Source: Blasia pusilla (Eukaryota > Marchantiophyta > Marchantiopsida > Blasiales). From it: a DNA stretch of 64,000 nt. This document shows positions 53,561-64,000 of the stretch, piece by piece. A program made the position numbers and the translations under genes. Position 1 is the stretch's first letter. Each line of letters opens with the position of its first letter. The stretch is taken from contig CM114273.1 in assembly GCA_050084515.1 (NCBI GenBank), forward strand, positions 5,022,001 to 5,086,000. Direction: 5' to 3'. Below the pieces are notes generated by a model, which was not told where the DNA came from, searched no databases, and was given only the letters and a program-made list of their open reading frames with translations.

Positions 53561-53758
53561 CCGTGGGGCCTCCTCTTCCTCGTGAGGTATAACAGCCTCA
53601 CACCAAGCCTCCTGCACTAGGCGATTAGCCTCCTGCCATAGTGCACCGCCTAAACTCCAAAGTGGCACATCCAACGATGAGGATGCCACTGCTGTAAAGC
53701 TAGGGACCTCCTCATGCACAGGAGAATCTATAGCAGAAACATTACCCTCCAAAAAGTC

Positions 53759-54462
53759 TCATGGCCAAGTGACTACTCCACTAAAACCAGCCACAGATGC
53801 TAACACCATTGGGGAAGACCCTCCTGGTTGAGCCCCATAAATAAATCTCACAGAAACTTGGCTCATATGTCCATCCCCGGACTGCCAACCAGGTCTATAA
53901 GACGTTGTCTCAATCCAATAATCCATCTGAAAACCCATCGGGTACAATACTGCTCCTCCAACTAGTACATCATACGACTCGGCTGATGTGACCACTGTAG
54001 GTACTCCCAACCGGGAGCTATCAGTCGCATGATCCGGTCTCAACTGCATGCAGAACTTCTCCGTGTCATGAATTGAGACCTATCATTGGCTCCTCCAAGT
54101 GATGTTTGAATCTGGAATGGGCAAGGCTCAAGCTCTGACCTTCGAATACCCAAACCAATACATGCCGCCTTTCCCAACATCAAAGGTTGGGCACCAGAGT
54201 CTAACAAGACTCTATCTGGTCTATACACCTGTCCTATAGGATTCACCAATCGGAATATCCCACTCCGGTTGTCCAACATACATACACCAAGTGTAAGCCT
54301 CTCACGATCAATGGCTGGCCGGGATGGTAATGCATCCATCTTCGCCGTTGTTTCCTGCCAAGTAGCACTGGTACTCAATGCTACACCTGACATAGAGGGT
54401 CTCTCCACCGCAATACCCTCATCCACCTCAGCAAGTGTAGCAGTAACAACCCCCATGTTCAC
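53759..54462 (-). pseudogene. Gypsy element 2 aspartic protease
   Basis: RVLLDSGAQPLMLGKAA carries the Asp-Ser-Gly active site (codons about 54,190-54,201). The second half, YDVLVGGAVLYPMGFQ (about 53,930-53,980), follows after a frameshift near 54,050. The family cleaves the polyprotein. A TGA at 53,759-53,761 ends it in the frame of the methyltransferase linker. Confidence 0.7.
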
Positions 54463-56345
54463 ACAACGTGGCTGCTAGCTGAAATACAAGAGCTAAGTCA
54501 ACTCCTAAAGCCATCAACTCCGTGGCCGAAAATAATGGGGATCCCAACACTGAAGTTGCCATCCGCAATACTGCACTGGATGTTGCATCCATGTCTACTA
54601 CACACGATGTAGATGTCTCAATCCCCACTTTCGGCTCAATAGGCTGCGTAGGAACCATGGATGGAGTCCTAAGCACCTTAGACAACAAGAATGACTGGGG
54701 AAGCCTAGCCTGCCTCCGAGCCTCACCCCTCTGTGGGTCCAACTCCACAGTAGCACCGCGTGGCTCTGACGCTCGAGTGGATCCTCTCGTAACTGCAGCT
54801 GATGCCTCAACCTATGTTGCACTCGCCATATAAGAGAGATCATCCCCTCCATAAGAGATAGAAGCCCCTGCTCCCAAACCTGATCTATGCTGGATACCAG
54901 CCATAGTAGCCAACTTCTGCTCCAACTGCTCAATCCTAGCAGCCATAGCTGACTCTGTCGAGTGGTTGGGGTGGCCACCATAGGCTCTCTAACCACTTGT
55001 CCACCTCTACCACCCCTACCACCTCTACCACCTTGGCCTCTCGAAGCTACTCCACCACGGCCGCGGCCTGATCTCAACTCTGGATGAAGATCAAATCAAC
55101 GCTCTCGAGGATGACCTGGTCTCCCGCAATGATCACACTGAGTTGGGGCCGACTGAGGCCCATCCTCCAAAGTCCGTCTCCCATCCTCTTGGGGACAAAA
55201 CCTCCTAACATGATCACCTCCACATGTCCAACATGATTGTCCTTGCTGCGGGGCATCAAATGAAGGCAATGGTCTCTGCGCAAGTGTCCCTCTAGGACCT
55301 GACTGAGGTCGTGTGTACCCCCCACGACTCCCACTACTACTACCACCACCACTACTACGAGACTATGAGGTGGGCTCTGAACACAGAAGTAGTAGTTGTA
55401 TCCCCTCACGCGGATGTCACCACTCTCTCCTTCACCATGTTAAGCTCACTCTTCTCGAGATAGAGCAAACACATGGGTGAATGTGGGTGAATCATCACTC
55501 AAGAGCATCACGCACTACCCTACAACAAGCAACTCTCTATCCAAGATCCCATACCAAAATTGATGCTCGAGCCTCGATTACACCCTGGGTAATGAAATCA
55601 AGCGCCGTGATACGAGTGTTTGCCTCACTTAAGACTCTCACCCGTCTTTCGCTCAAATTCCTAAAGACTCCTCAACTTCTCTGTCTTCACTCCCTGATAG
55701 TTCTTCTTCAACCTCTTGAAGAACTCTGCAACCGGGATGAACGATGGTGGGGCACTAGTACCTCCACTAGTACCCCACGGTACCTCCTCCCGGTATCCTT
55801 ACTGCGGCTCGCACTGCACCACTCAACGTCGGGCTGACTGGCATAGTAGGAGCACTACTACCAATACCACCATGGGTGATAGACACATAGCTTGGAGACC
55901 AATATTATCTCCACGCCTCAATCTCAGCAGCATGGTTCTTCCTAAACCCATGGTAATCATCCATGGGTGGTCCCTCCAAGTGCTGAAACAACCCCTTCCA
56001 AGCCAAGAAGGGTGTAAACAACGTAGCGTTCCGCAACATCTGCATATCACACCACATATCAAACTCCTGCATGAAATCCTCCAACTCAATGGCGCCCACT
56101 GCAACCGAGTATCGTCGTGGGCCCTTCATGGCCCCATATATCCAGTCCATGTCCTAAATCAATGGAGCTGCAACACTCGATAACAACGTAGAAGACTCGG
56201 TGTTTGGAACACCCTCGTCCTCCTCTTCATCAACCGTTGGAAGTGGAAAAGATAGCCGATACCTCAATCCACTCCGTGTGAAACCACCATTGTCCGCACC
56301 ACGGTACCCAACCAGACCACCAGACAACGCCGTGATGACCAACAC
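54428..56345 (-). pseudogene. Gypsy element 2 gag with zinc knuckles and RGG tract
   Basis: The capsid-like part lies at 55,905-56,150 (EDFMQEFDMWCDMQMLRNAT and FTPFLAWKGLFQHLEGPP). The nucleocapsid part has two knuckles near 55,110-55,230: CWTCGGDHVRRFC, then CDHCGRPGHPRER, where the last Cys is replaced by Arg. A Gly/Arg-rich run (about 54,990-55,070) and a short predicted coiled coil (AARIEQLEQKLATMAG, about 54,905-54,950) follow. The rest to 54,428 links to the protease. Gag would package the RNA. Several frames are needed to read it, so it is broken. Confidence 0.65.
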
Positions 56346-56349
56346 CGAT

Positions 56350-57872
56350 GCCGCACCACCACCAAATTACCACCACTAAGTAACCAAGTGACGTCGATGT
56401 CGCTATACTATTCTAGCTCTACTAGCTATGGGTGTAGGCAACCTAACCTGTCTGCACCACAAGAAGCCTCCCACGGTCTACTGGTCATCACTCCAGCCTC
56501 ACTACCGGTAGCACACAAGAGTAACACTACTCTGGAAATCAGCGTCAACCCTAACAATGGGCGCGCAAGCAAGAAGCAATGATGGAGGGGATCCAAACAC
56601 ATGAAGTCCAACGACAACCCTCCAATCGCAAATGGAAATTAAGGTAACACAATCCACCAAATGTGGCACCCCCTGAATCCACAGAACCCACCACACAATT
56701 CTAACGCAATAGTTACTCCGCCGCGGGTCGATGACGTGCTAGTCGGACTCGCAGCACCTGAAAATGTCACATGCACGGAGAGGCTACACTGTACTATGCG
56801 CTAGAGGTCCATCAACCAAAAACTTGAGATGCATAAAGCGCCTGACACATCTCCTCACAGCACCAAATGAGCTACACCAGTGTGTACACTGGCATAGTTA
56901 AGAACTCAGCAGTTAAGCGTCTTCCAGGCAGAATAGCCCAAAGATGGGTGACTAATTATGCAACACTCAAATCACAAATCCTGCAAAAACTGCCTCAAGC
57001 CCAAGCAAGTAAGCTTGCTTGCTTGCTCCTTGCTCCTTACTCCGCCTCTCACACCCACTCGCCCCGAGCTACCACGAGTTGCCTCGAAGCCTTGAGAAAT
57101 GCTCGAGACATGCCCCTATCGCCCCGTTTGCCATGCTTCGCCACGCTTCACTATGGAGAGAGGCCCAACCAGGGCGCCCCCAATGGGATAGGCATCTCCA
57201 ACAACGAACGACTCACCAACCAACCAGCCCCTCCGATCCGCTATCCACCATAGCCACCTTGAGCTAGTCCGAGAAATTTTGATCAGCAATTACTCCACAA
57301 ATCCTCAACCAAAATTGAATCTGTTTCAACCAGAATTCAATTGACCACCATAGCTATCTCTCCAAAAAAATCAGCTACAACCGAGCTGTGTACTTCGAGC
57401 TAAAAATCAGACAAACTTGTTGTCCATACACCTCCAGAATCGCAAATCCGACAACGTTTCCGCCCAGATTCATGCACGGAGAAATCCGCAACGCTCCACA
57501 CACTCAAGCAGATAGCTTCACATGAGATCACAATACAAGTAGCAATAGGAACCTCTCACCCGATCTGGATAAACTTCAACAGAGCTTCCGCACTCCAAGC
57601 TCTCCACATCAGAAAACTGTCGAACACAAACCAGAATCTTCAATCCTTGATAACTTCCAACTCCCTTGATGAAATCCGGCGATCTAAAGCACATTGGAAA
57701 GCTCTCAGCAAGACGCTTCTTTCCCAACCAACCACGCACCAGATTCCCAATTCCAAAATAGGCCACAAGCCATGAACATCCACGGATAAGTACACAATCA
57801 GCCCTAACCAGATCCTACTAATCCACGATCAAAGCTACCCTCGATCTACTCTAGTTCTTTGAGTAAAATCCA
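56350..57872 (-). other. Gypsy element 2 leader region
   Basis: Between the primer site and gag. No coding motif on the minus strand. It contains the 5S-rRNA-like insert (plus strand, 56,900-56,953) and short GCTTGCTTGCTT repeats near 57,010. The right edge begins TGG directly after the LTR, as expected for a primer binding site, but I cannot match the tRNA with confidence. Confidence 0.5.
56900..56953 (+). repeat. 5S rRNA-derived sequence
   Basis: AGAACTCAGCAGTTAAGCGT followed, after the expected spacing, by AGATGGGTGAC (56,942-56,952). These correspond to the box A region and box C of the internal 5S rRNA promoter. Flanking 5S sequence is only weakly kept, so this is not a functional 5S gene. 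It is probably a 5S-derived SINE or a piece of a 5S-carrying retroelement, antisense to Gypsy element 2. Confidence 0.65.
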
Positions 57873-58240
57873 TGAAAGACCTTTTATTATAAAACACATA
57901 TAGAATCACATACAATCGAGCCAAACCCACTCCACGATGGGAGAATCCAGGTCGAAGCTTTCGGGAACCACCATAGCCAAGAGCTCTACTCACTACCAAG
58001 GCTAACTCCCAACGCAACAGGCTCAACTCAAAGAACTAACTGTTTTTTGAGTGCACTCCACACTATATCCTCCAACCTAAGAGCAGGCCTTACTAGTAAA
58101 GTCACCCTCAATTGAATAATCCCCAACCCTATGTATGAAACCGCATCTCTACCTAGACACTACAGCCCTACATAAGGTATGGCCTCTACTAGCACACTAT
58201 ACTCTATGACATAATCCGTATAATCATGACATATCTCTCA
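57873..58240 (-). repeat. Gypsy element 2 5' LTR
   Basis: 368 bp, starting TGAGAGATATG and ending GGTCTTTCA on the minus strand, thus TG...CA. It is homologous to 49,853-50,151 and immediately followed (minus strand) by TGGATTTTACTC, a likely primer binding site start. It would contain the promoter. Confidence 0.75.
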
Positions 58241-59150
58241 TGATGCCAAAAGGAGCACATTCTTTTGGAAGGGATACGTGGAGTAGAGGCATTAAGACAT
58301 GCCTTTATGAATATTATAGTTTAATATTTTCCATTCAATTTATATCAACCCTAATACATGTCATTACATTTTGTATGTCAATGTGCTTGATTACCCCATA
58401 TGTTTGCCCAAATGCCATGGTGATAGTGTGTATTATGGTATGAGGATGAGTGGCAGGTTATTCATTGAATAGGAAACTCTCTTGATGTTGGTAAGTTGGC
58501 AATTGATAAGCTTATTGTTGCACATTCTGATAGGAACTTTGAATGATTGAGTATACAAGCTATTATTGGAATATGTCATCACATCCGATCAAGGAGAAGG
58601 ATAATTGAGGGTACAAAAATTTGTGGCAATAGGAGTGACATCCATTTGGATATTGCACCTTTGACTCAAACCCAACTTGGGGTTTTGGGGATACATAGAG
58701 GTGATAGAGGATAATTTAGCCAAAATTGGACTAAAGTAGTGACTCATATTGTAAGAGTGATGAGAAAGACATTGAGAGCGATGTTGATCTTAACATGAAT
58801 AGTGATATCAATGTCGTGTGTGCATGGCTGTAGACACCCTTCTTAGATTCCTCCCTTCTTAGACTCTAAAAAGGATGGGACACATCTCTTTGCTCTAGCA
58901 AGAGACCGATTTGCACTCAATGATGATTATTATGTAGCCAATCAAGTGGTGCTATTCCACTCACGATTGTTACAAGCATTGTGCTTGCCCAACCAACAAT
59001 AGTTGGCAATGTGATAATGTGACAAAGGGATATAAGGCAACAATAGGTATATAGTGCATAATATCTGTAATTGTCTCTCCCTCACATGTACAACAAGAAA
59101 CATTATATTAAACAAACTTTCCAATGGATTTTAACGATCCATTTAGTCTT
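58241..59150. other. intergenic, no gene recognised
   Basis: AT-rich sequence with only short frames. No domain or RNA feature. Confidence 0.4.
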
Positions 59151-59850
59151 AGATGCACGACATGGACATTACTTACACGTACTAGACGGATGCACACAAG
59201 ATGGCAAACACCAAAGACAAGTATAACGTGGTTCGCTTCCTCTAGAAGCTACATCCACGAAACCACTATGAAGTCCATACTTGAGTAGATTAAAAATCCG
59301 ATTTACACACCATAAGACCTTTCAAACTAGAAACTACTAAGTTCAATACTAAAATGAAACCCAAGACAAAGGTCAAGCAACACCAATCCTACTCCACCAT
59401 TGATGCCCTAATCAGCCGTGGTCGTTCAATCATCTCTCACTCAATCCAAGATCAATCTACAAGTCTACTAATCAAACTCTACCATTGTAACATATGACTC
59501 AATGTTTTTATGCGACACTACAACTCGTATAGAGAACATCTCGCCACTAAGCATACACATGACAAATAGGCCTCCATGAAAATGCAAGAGTAGGCATTTA
59601 CAAAAATGGACAAGATGCTCAAGAAGCTACTAGATACGGGACAATATACCCATGCGTACCATATTAATCCTCTTCAGTCTTAATATTCAATCTTCAAATT
59701 TGGTTATGAAACTCATCCAACATTTCTGATTAACATTTTCATCCTACCCTAAAGTATGCCCCATCCCAATGGAGCTAACATTGTAGGAGGACCATATCTC
59801 GAGCATAATCCTTAACCTTAATGGTAACCTTTCAAATGTAAGTGCAAGTC
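59151..59850. repeat. probable retroelement LTR remnant
   Basis: TATAACGTGGTTCGC at about 59,223-59,237, followed by CTACATCCACG (about 59,249), resembles a motif widespread in LTRs of plant Copia elements. No partner LTR or coding region was found. The edges are arbitrary. Confidence 0.35.
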
Positions 59851-61498
59851 CCTTACACCCTTAAGGGATGGCGCAGTTCACATATGGATGTAGAAGGGTT
59901 TTCTTCTCTCACCTATTTTCCTCCTCCTTTCTTTCATACTGCCACTTTTTGATTCAAATAAATGAATAAGAGAAAAAAGAAAAACACCACCAAGAAATGG
60001 CCTTAAAGTGTCTCTACCATGGTTTTGGTCCATGGATCGGGGTGTCCTAGCGGTAATCGAAAAAGGTTCACCCATCCACTAAAACATGTTTTCGTAGATG
60101 CACAAATCTTCAACTTGACGCTTAAAATTGTGATTGATTGAATTTTGATGGTCAAATAGGACTTGGGGCAGGGACATTGCGCTGCCATTTATAGTTATGG
60201 TTATTTCTAAAGTTAGAAGGGCTTCTAAGAAATAGAGGCCTTATCCCCAGAACCCTTGTGGGGTTAAATGAAAGAAAGCTTTCTCTCACTGTTCTGCGGC
60301 GCCGGCTTTCTCTCTCCCTGACCGCTGATGGTTAAGGAGCCCGGAGTGGAGTTAGATTTTGACCCGAGGACAGCGGAGCACGAACGTCCGTCGTTGAAGA
60401 TGTGCGGTGCCTTACTTCCGTTGGACTCTCCGTCCGTCCAAAGGTTTGAGGACAAGAGAAAGGCGAGTAGAGAAGGGAAGGGAAGTAAAGGAAAGAGAAC
60501 AGAAGAAGAGTGAACAAACAGAAGAGAAAGAGGAAGGAGAGGGAGAGGGAGAGAGGCAGCATTTCCAGCTTTTGCCTCAGTACATTGGAATGCGTTTGCA
60601 TTGACCTCTTCGCTTGCTCAGTCTACGCTTTCGTGCTCTGCTTCGCCTCCCATCCCGAGAGCTGTGCCTGCCTGCGTCGCACCCACACACTCACTCGCCT
60701 GTTGCTCTGATTGATTCAGTTCTCCCGCACGCCTGGCATTTGCAAGTGCTGCCGCAGTGCAAGCTTTGAGGGAGCGATGGAAGAACGATTGGGGGCGTGG
60801 GTCGGTTAATGGCTGGGTGGAAATCTGAGATTGTTGGGGTGTGGAATTTGAGGGTGGCGTGGATTGTTGAGTGTCGGGTTCAGTGTAGGTGAGGTTGGGG
60901 ACGGGCAGGAGGAGGGAGGGGTGGATTGGAGGAGCTCACTCTCGGAGTTATGGGTTTTTGTTCTTGCAAGGGAAGGGAAGCGCATCCACATTTGGTGCCG
61001 GAGGATCGGTGGGAGATTTCTTGAATCACCGGGAGATTGGGGAGCTGAATTCAGATCCATCTGGGAGTCGCTGCTGGGCAAGGGCGGTGTTCATCATCGG
61101 CGAGGAATGAAATAAAATCTGGAAGAGCAAGAGAGGAAAATAATTTCTGGAGAGTGCAATTATTGCTGGGAAGTGTTGTCTGAGGAAAGGGAGGATCCCA
61201 TAGCTGGAAGGGCGAGACTTTGAGGGTGATTCATGAAACCAGAGGGTGAGGAATCTAACGAGACCCAAATCGTTGCTTGGGTGGGGAAGAAGTGATTTAG
61301 TGGTCGGCGTGCCGACAAGATGATGCAGCCAAAGATCTTCAACAGGCTGTGGAGAGATTGGAGCTGCATACGCTTTTTCATGAGAATTGCACCGATGTTT
61401 GGCAAGAAGAGCAGATAGCAATCGAATGAAAGACGGCAAAGGCTGAGGGATACGCAGCAGAGGAGGAAGAGGAGAAAGGACGAGAAAGGAGGAGGGGA
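59851..61498 (+). promoter_or_regulatory. 5' flank and probable 5' UTR of the SANT gene
   Basis: Composition becomes GC- and GA-rich from about 60,300, with GAGA-type runs at 60,510-60,560 and 61,470-61,500. Several short upstream ATG frames occur. No TATA box is convincing. The stretch probably holds the core promoter and a long 5' UTR, possibly with an intron. Open frames here on both strands have no recognisable domain. Confidence 0.4.
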
Positions 61499-64000
61499 AT
61501 GGAGTCTACCGATGTGGGTGTGGAGCGACTCATGCCTCAAATTGGGCCAAACCACCAAGTGACTATGCCGCCTCTGAAGTACAGCGCACGGATTGCTTCC
61601 CTGGAGTTCATCAACAGAGATCAGTGGTATGGCTGCGGTTTGCCGGTGCCAATCATGCGCATTGCCTCTTCGTCCCTATTGCCGAGGAAGTGTAGCAGTG
61701 CGGCGGATCAGGAGGATAAGAGCTTGAGCTTGGCGTCCACCTCCAACTCGAGGTCCCAGCCCCATGAATCATCTCATATGACGGCGCAGAAAATTGTGTG
61801 CAAGTTGGGTTCTAGCAAGGATGCAAATTCTTGCGCGTCCTCAACCAAAGAAACGTGTTTGACTCTTAAGAAGGATTTCGATGTATTCCAGCAGGAAGGA
61901 GGTTGCCAATCCAAGCAGCAGGCAGCGGAGGATGCACAGACCGGGGGCTCTGGGCAATCGGAGCTGAAATCCAGTGTCTCGGCGGTGCAAGGGAGCTGCG
62001 CCGTCAAAAAGAGGAAGAAGAGGAGGAGCTGCTGGCAGCCCCTGAAGAGGAAGGGCAACAAAAAGGCTCGCAAGGATAAGAGATGGTCAAGTGGTTCGCT
62101 GCAGAGTGAAGTGGTACAAGAGGGTGCAGCAGCAGCCGAGGCCCCGCAGCTCTTACCAGAGACCCACTTCAAGTTTACAACATTACCAGGCAGTGCTCAT
62201 GATACCTGGAACGATGGCGAGGTCGCAGCCTTCACTCTCGCGCTATACCTGTTCGACAAGGACTTTTGCGCAATCAAGAGATTTCTGGAGACCAAGAAAA
62301 TGAAAGACATCGTGCACTACTATTACGGCAAGTTCTATGCCTCCCCTGCCTTCTGCAGATGGGCTGGATCCAAGAACAACCGCAGCAGGAAGTGCGTCCA
62401 CGGCCCTCGCATTTTGCAGGGTTGGCGTCAAGAGGAGCTCCTCAGACGCCTCCTTCCCCGTGTTCCTGAAAAGTCCAAGGACGAAATCTCTGAGGTGAGA
62501 TGACATCCCATCACACCATTGCCTCCGCCCCCACATCCGCGTTCTCATTCCGTGAAAGCGCGGCTTCTGTGTGCTGTAACGACACACCAACGGTCTCGAG
62601 GAAGGCCTCCGTTGGCACCAGAAGAATTCATCGACGAATTTGCATCCAGTGGTCTCTTGGGTTGTTGTATCTTATTTTCCTCTAGTTCCTCAATTTCCAC
62701 TCCATCTGTCGGTACTTTTTCCAGAGGCTTGACTGCTCTGTTTGCTCGCTCGCTTGTAGATCTTTTCTCCATCTTCAGCAGATCGTATTGCACACCTGAA
62801 AATTGCGAGGGTGATCTGTGCGTGTCTGGTTCTCTGACCGGTGGGTTGTTCCGTTTTCTTGGAGCGCAGGCTGTGAAGGCGTTCAACGAGCGGGAGCGGA
62901 CGGTGGAAGGTCTGGTGTCGGAGCTGAAGGCGGCTGTGGGATTGGAGGTGCTGGTTGAATGTGTGGGCATCGGGGTGGCGAAGCGTGACTTGACGGCGGT
63001 GCATGCGGAGCCTGGAAATGGAACCCACCATTCGATGGAGATTCCCACCGGCAAGATGAGCTCCTCGCTCTCCAAGCAAGACATTTTGGAACACCTGAGC
63101 GGCGAGTCCAGAATCGGCAAGGCCAGAGCGCAAGAATTGTTCTGGGAGGCAGTCTGGCCTCGCCTCCTGGCCAATGGCTGGCACTCCAAGGAGTGCAAGA
63201 GCACTACCACCCTCGTGTTTCTTCGCCCGGGCGTGAAGAAGATCCACAAGGGGATTTCGGAGAAGGGCGTGGACTATTTTGTGACAGTGAGCGAGGTTCT
63301 CAAGGCCGTGGCCAATGACCCCTGCTTGATAGATGCTCCTGAGTTGACAGGAGACACCGTCGATGACTCAGAGAATCAGGACGATGAGGATGGCAGAGGC
63401 TGGTCAGATGATATGTTCGAGACGTTGGATACGCAGCTGCGCGGATCGCACTCGAGCAAGACCCAAGAAGGCAAAACCAGAGCGGTGTTCCTCAAGACCT
63501 TGCCCACCCTGCGGCCGGCGGAAGAGAGCTCGGAGTCTTCATCTGTCGATATTGATTTGAATCGCACTTTGAGCGCTGGCAATTCTAAGCCTTTCTTAGC
63601 CCAAGTGCAGCTTTTCGATCGGGCAGTGAGACGCTCCAATGCGGAGACGAAAGGAGTCGCTGCTCCGGATGTTCTCGATTGCACAACGGAAGATGCCCAT
63701 CTCAAGTCCCCCGAGAGAAAGCGAGAGGAGGATGCTCCAGAGCGCTATGATTGCACATTGGGAGATGCCAATCCCAAGACTCCCGACACGGAAGAAGGGA
63801 GCGCTCTGGAGGTTGTGGGTCGCACATTGATAGATGTAAATTTCCAGCCAGAAGGAGAAGAGGACGATGATACTCCCGCTCATTTGGATTGCACACCAAG
63901 CGATCCCAACCCCTCCACGACACAAGAGACAGAGGCAGAGAATGCTGTGAATGTCAAGGCTTCTTCCGTCCTATTTTCAGTCGAGATCAACACCGGTAGC
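61499..64000 (+). CDS. SANT (Myb-like) domain nuclear protein, 3' end beyond window
   Basis: Coding exons 61499-62494 and 62870-64000 (open at the window edge), joined by GAG|GTGAGA and CGCAG|GCT, 709 codons so far. The N-terminus has IGPNHQVTMPPL, as in the ELM2-like start of a plant SANT family related to Arabidopsis At2g47820/At1g09040-type proteins. A basic Lys/Arg cluster (about residues 165-190) is a likely nuclear signal. The SANT domain is at about 240-285 (TWNDGEVAAFTLALYLFDKD to YYYGKFY). The family's conserved follow-on domain comes next (LLRRLLPRVPEKSK; then VGLEVLVECVGIG; then LFWEAVWPRLLANGWHS, about 440). The rest is acidic and low-complexity with about four repeats of 23-24 residues (from about 63,677). 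Such proteins are thought to act in chromatin or transcription complexes; the specific partner is unknown. The start is the first ATG upstream of the conserved block. Confidence 0.85.
63677..63950 (+). repeat. in-frame 69-72-bp degenerate repeats in the SANT gene
   Basis: Units begin at about 63,677, 63,749, 63,818 and 63,887. Each starts with a (D/G)(C/R)T-x-x-D-x-N/H pattern (DCTTEDAH, DCTLGDAN, GRTLIDVN, DCTPSDPN), followed by Pro and acidic residues. The spacing keeps frame. An earlier weak unit (LNRTLSAGN) lies at about 63,556. Confidence 0.7.

Larger units (their letters stand above)
49853..58240 (-). mobile_element. Ty3/Gypsy element 2 carrying a cytosine-C5 DNA methyltransferase
   Basis: Direct LTRs (57,873-58,240 and about 49,853-50,151) flank a minus-strand internal region. 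In translation order it holds gag with zinc knuckles and an RGG tract, an aspartic protease, a DNA methyltransferase, reverse transcriptase and an integrase zinc-binding region. The putative primer site begins TGG directly after the 5' LTR (minus strand, 57,872 downward). The 3' third is rearranged: a second RT C-terminal piece lies at 50,222-50,700, where the integrase core should be. Stops and frameshifts occur throughout, so this copy is dead. Protease, methyltransferase and RT are almost in one frame, separated by two stops and a shift, which supports an original single polyprotein. Confidence 0.8.

Noticed and set aside
54522-54833. A 103-codon plus-strand frame
   Set aside because: Antisense to gag/protease of Gypsy element 2, which has recognisable retroviral-type motifs on the minus strand.
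62545-63249. A 234-codon minus-strand frame
   Set aside because: It is antisense to the second exon of the SANT gene, whose sense frame carries conserved motifs.

Overview
This window is nuclear DNA of a land plant. Genes are split by GT-AG introns and are scattered among large decayed transposable elements: Helitrons, Ty1/Copia, Ty3/Gypsy, non-LTR remnants and SINE-like pieces. A nuclear, intron-rich gene for a plastid-type sulfate ABC transporter ATPase (CysA family, lost from flowering plants) points to a seed-free lineage (bryophyte, lycophyte or fern). The species cannot be named from sequence alone.

Layout. 0.5-1.1 kb: an intronless EF-hand calcium sensor on the minus strand. 1.1-6.5 kb: mostly AT-rich intergenic DNA with SINE-like and dispersed repeats and one GC-rich island. 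6.5-27 kb: a Helitron complex. Helitron 1 (minus strand, about 6,758-17,953) and Helitron 2 (plus strand, from 17,961) appear head to head, their 5' termini 7 bp apart. A short Helitron-like piece follows the 3' end of Helitron 1. Both large elements carry a HUH Rep plus Pif1-type helicase protein in several exons, with stops and frameshifts. 27.3-31.7 kb: the CysA-like gene, 11 coding exons, probable plastid transit peptide, intact ABC motifs. 31.7-39 kb: no recognisable gene. 39.6-49.5 kb: a decayed Ty3/Gypsy element whose integrase is split by a Ty1/Copia element (about 41,932-48,350). The Copia leader holds two inverted copies of a LINE-type 3' fragment. 49.9-58.2 kb: a second Ty3/Gypsy element on the minus strand. 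It carries, between protease and reverse transcriptase, a cytosine-C5 DNA methyltransferase domain with motifs I, II, IV, VI, VIII and IX/X recognisable in canonical order. 58.2-61.5 kb: repeat-derived and 5' flanking DNA. 61.5-64 kb: start of a SANT-domain nuclear protein gene that runs off the window.

Three host genes look intact (EF-hand sensor, CysA-like ATPase, SANT protein). The transposon genes are mostly broken. The most notable observation is the methyltransferase-bearing Gypsy element. Next come the paired Helitron termini and the LINE-derived hairpin inside the Copia leader.
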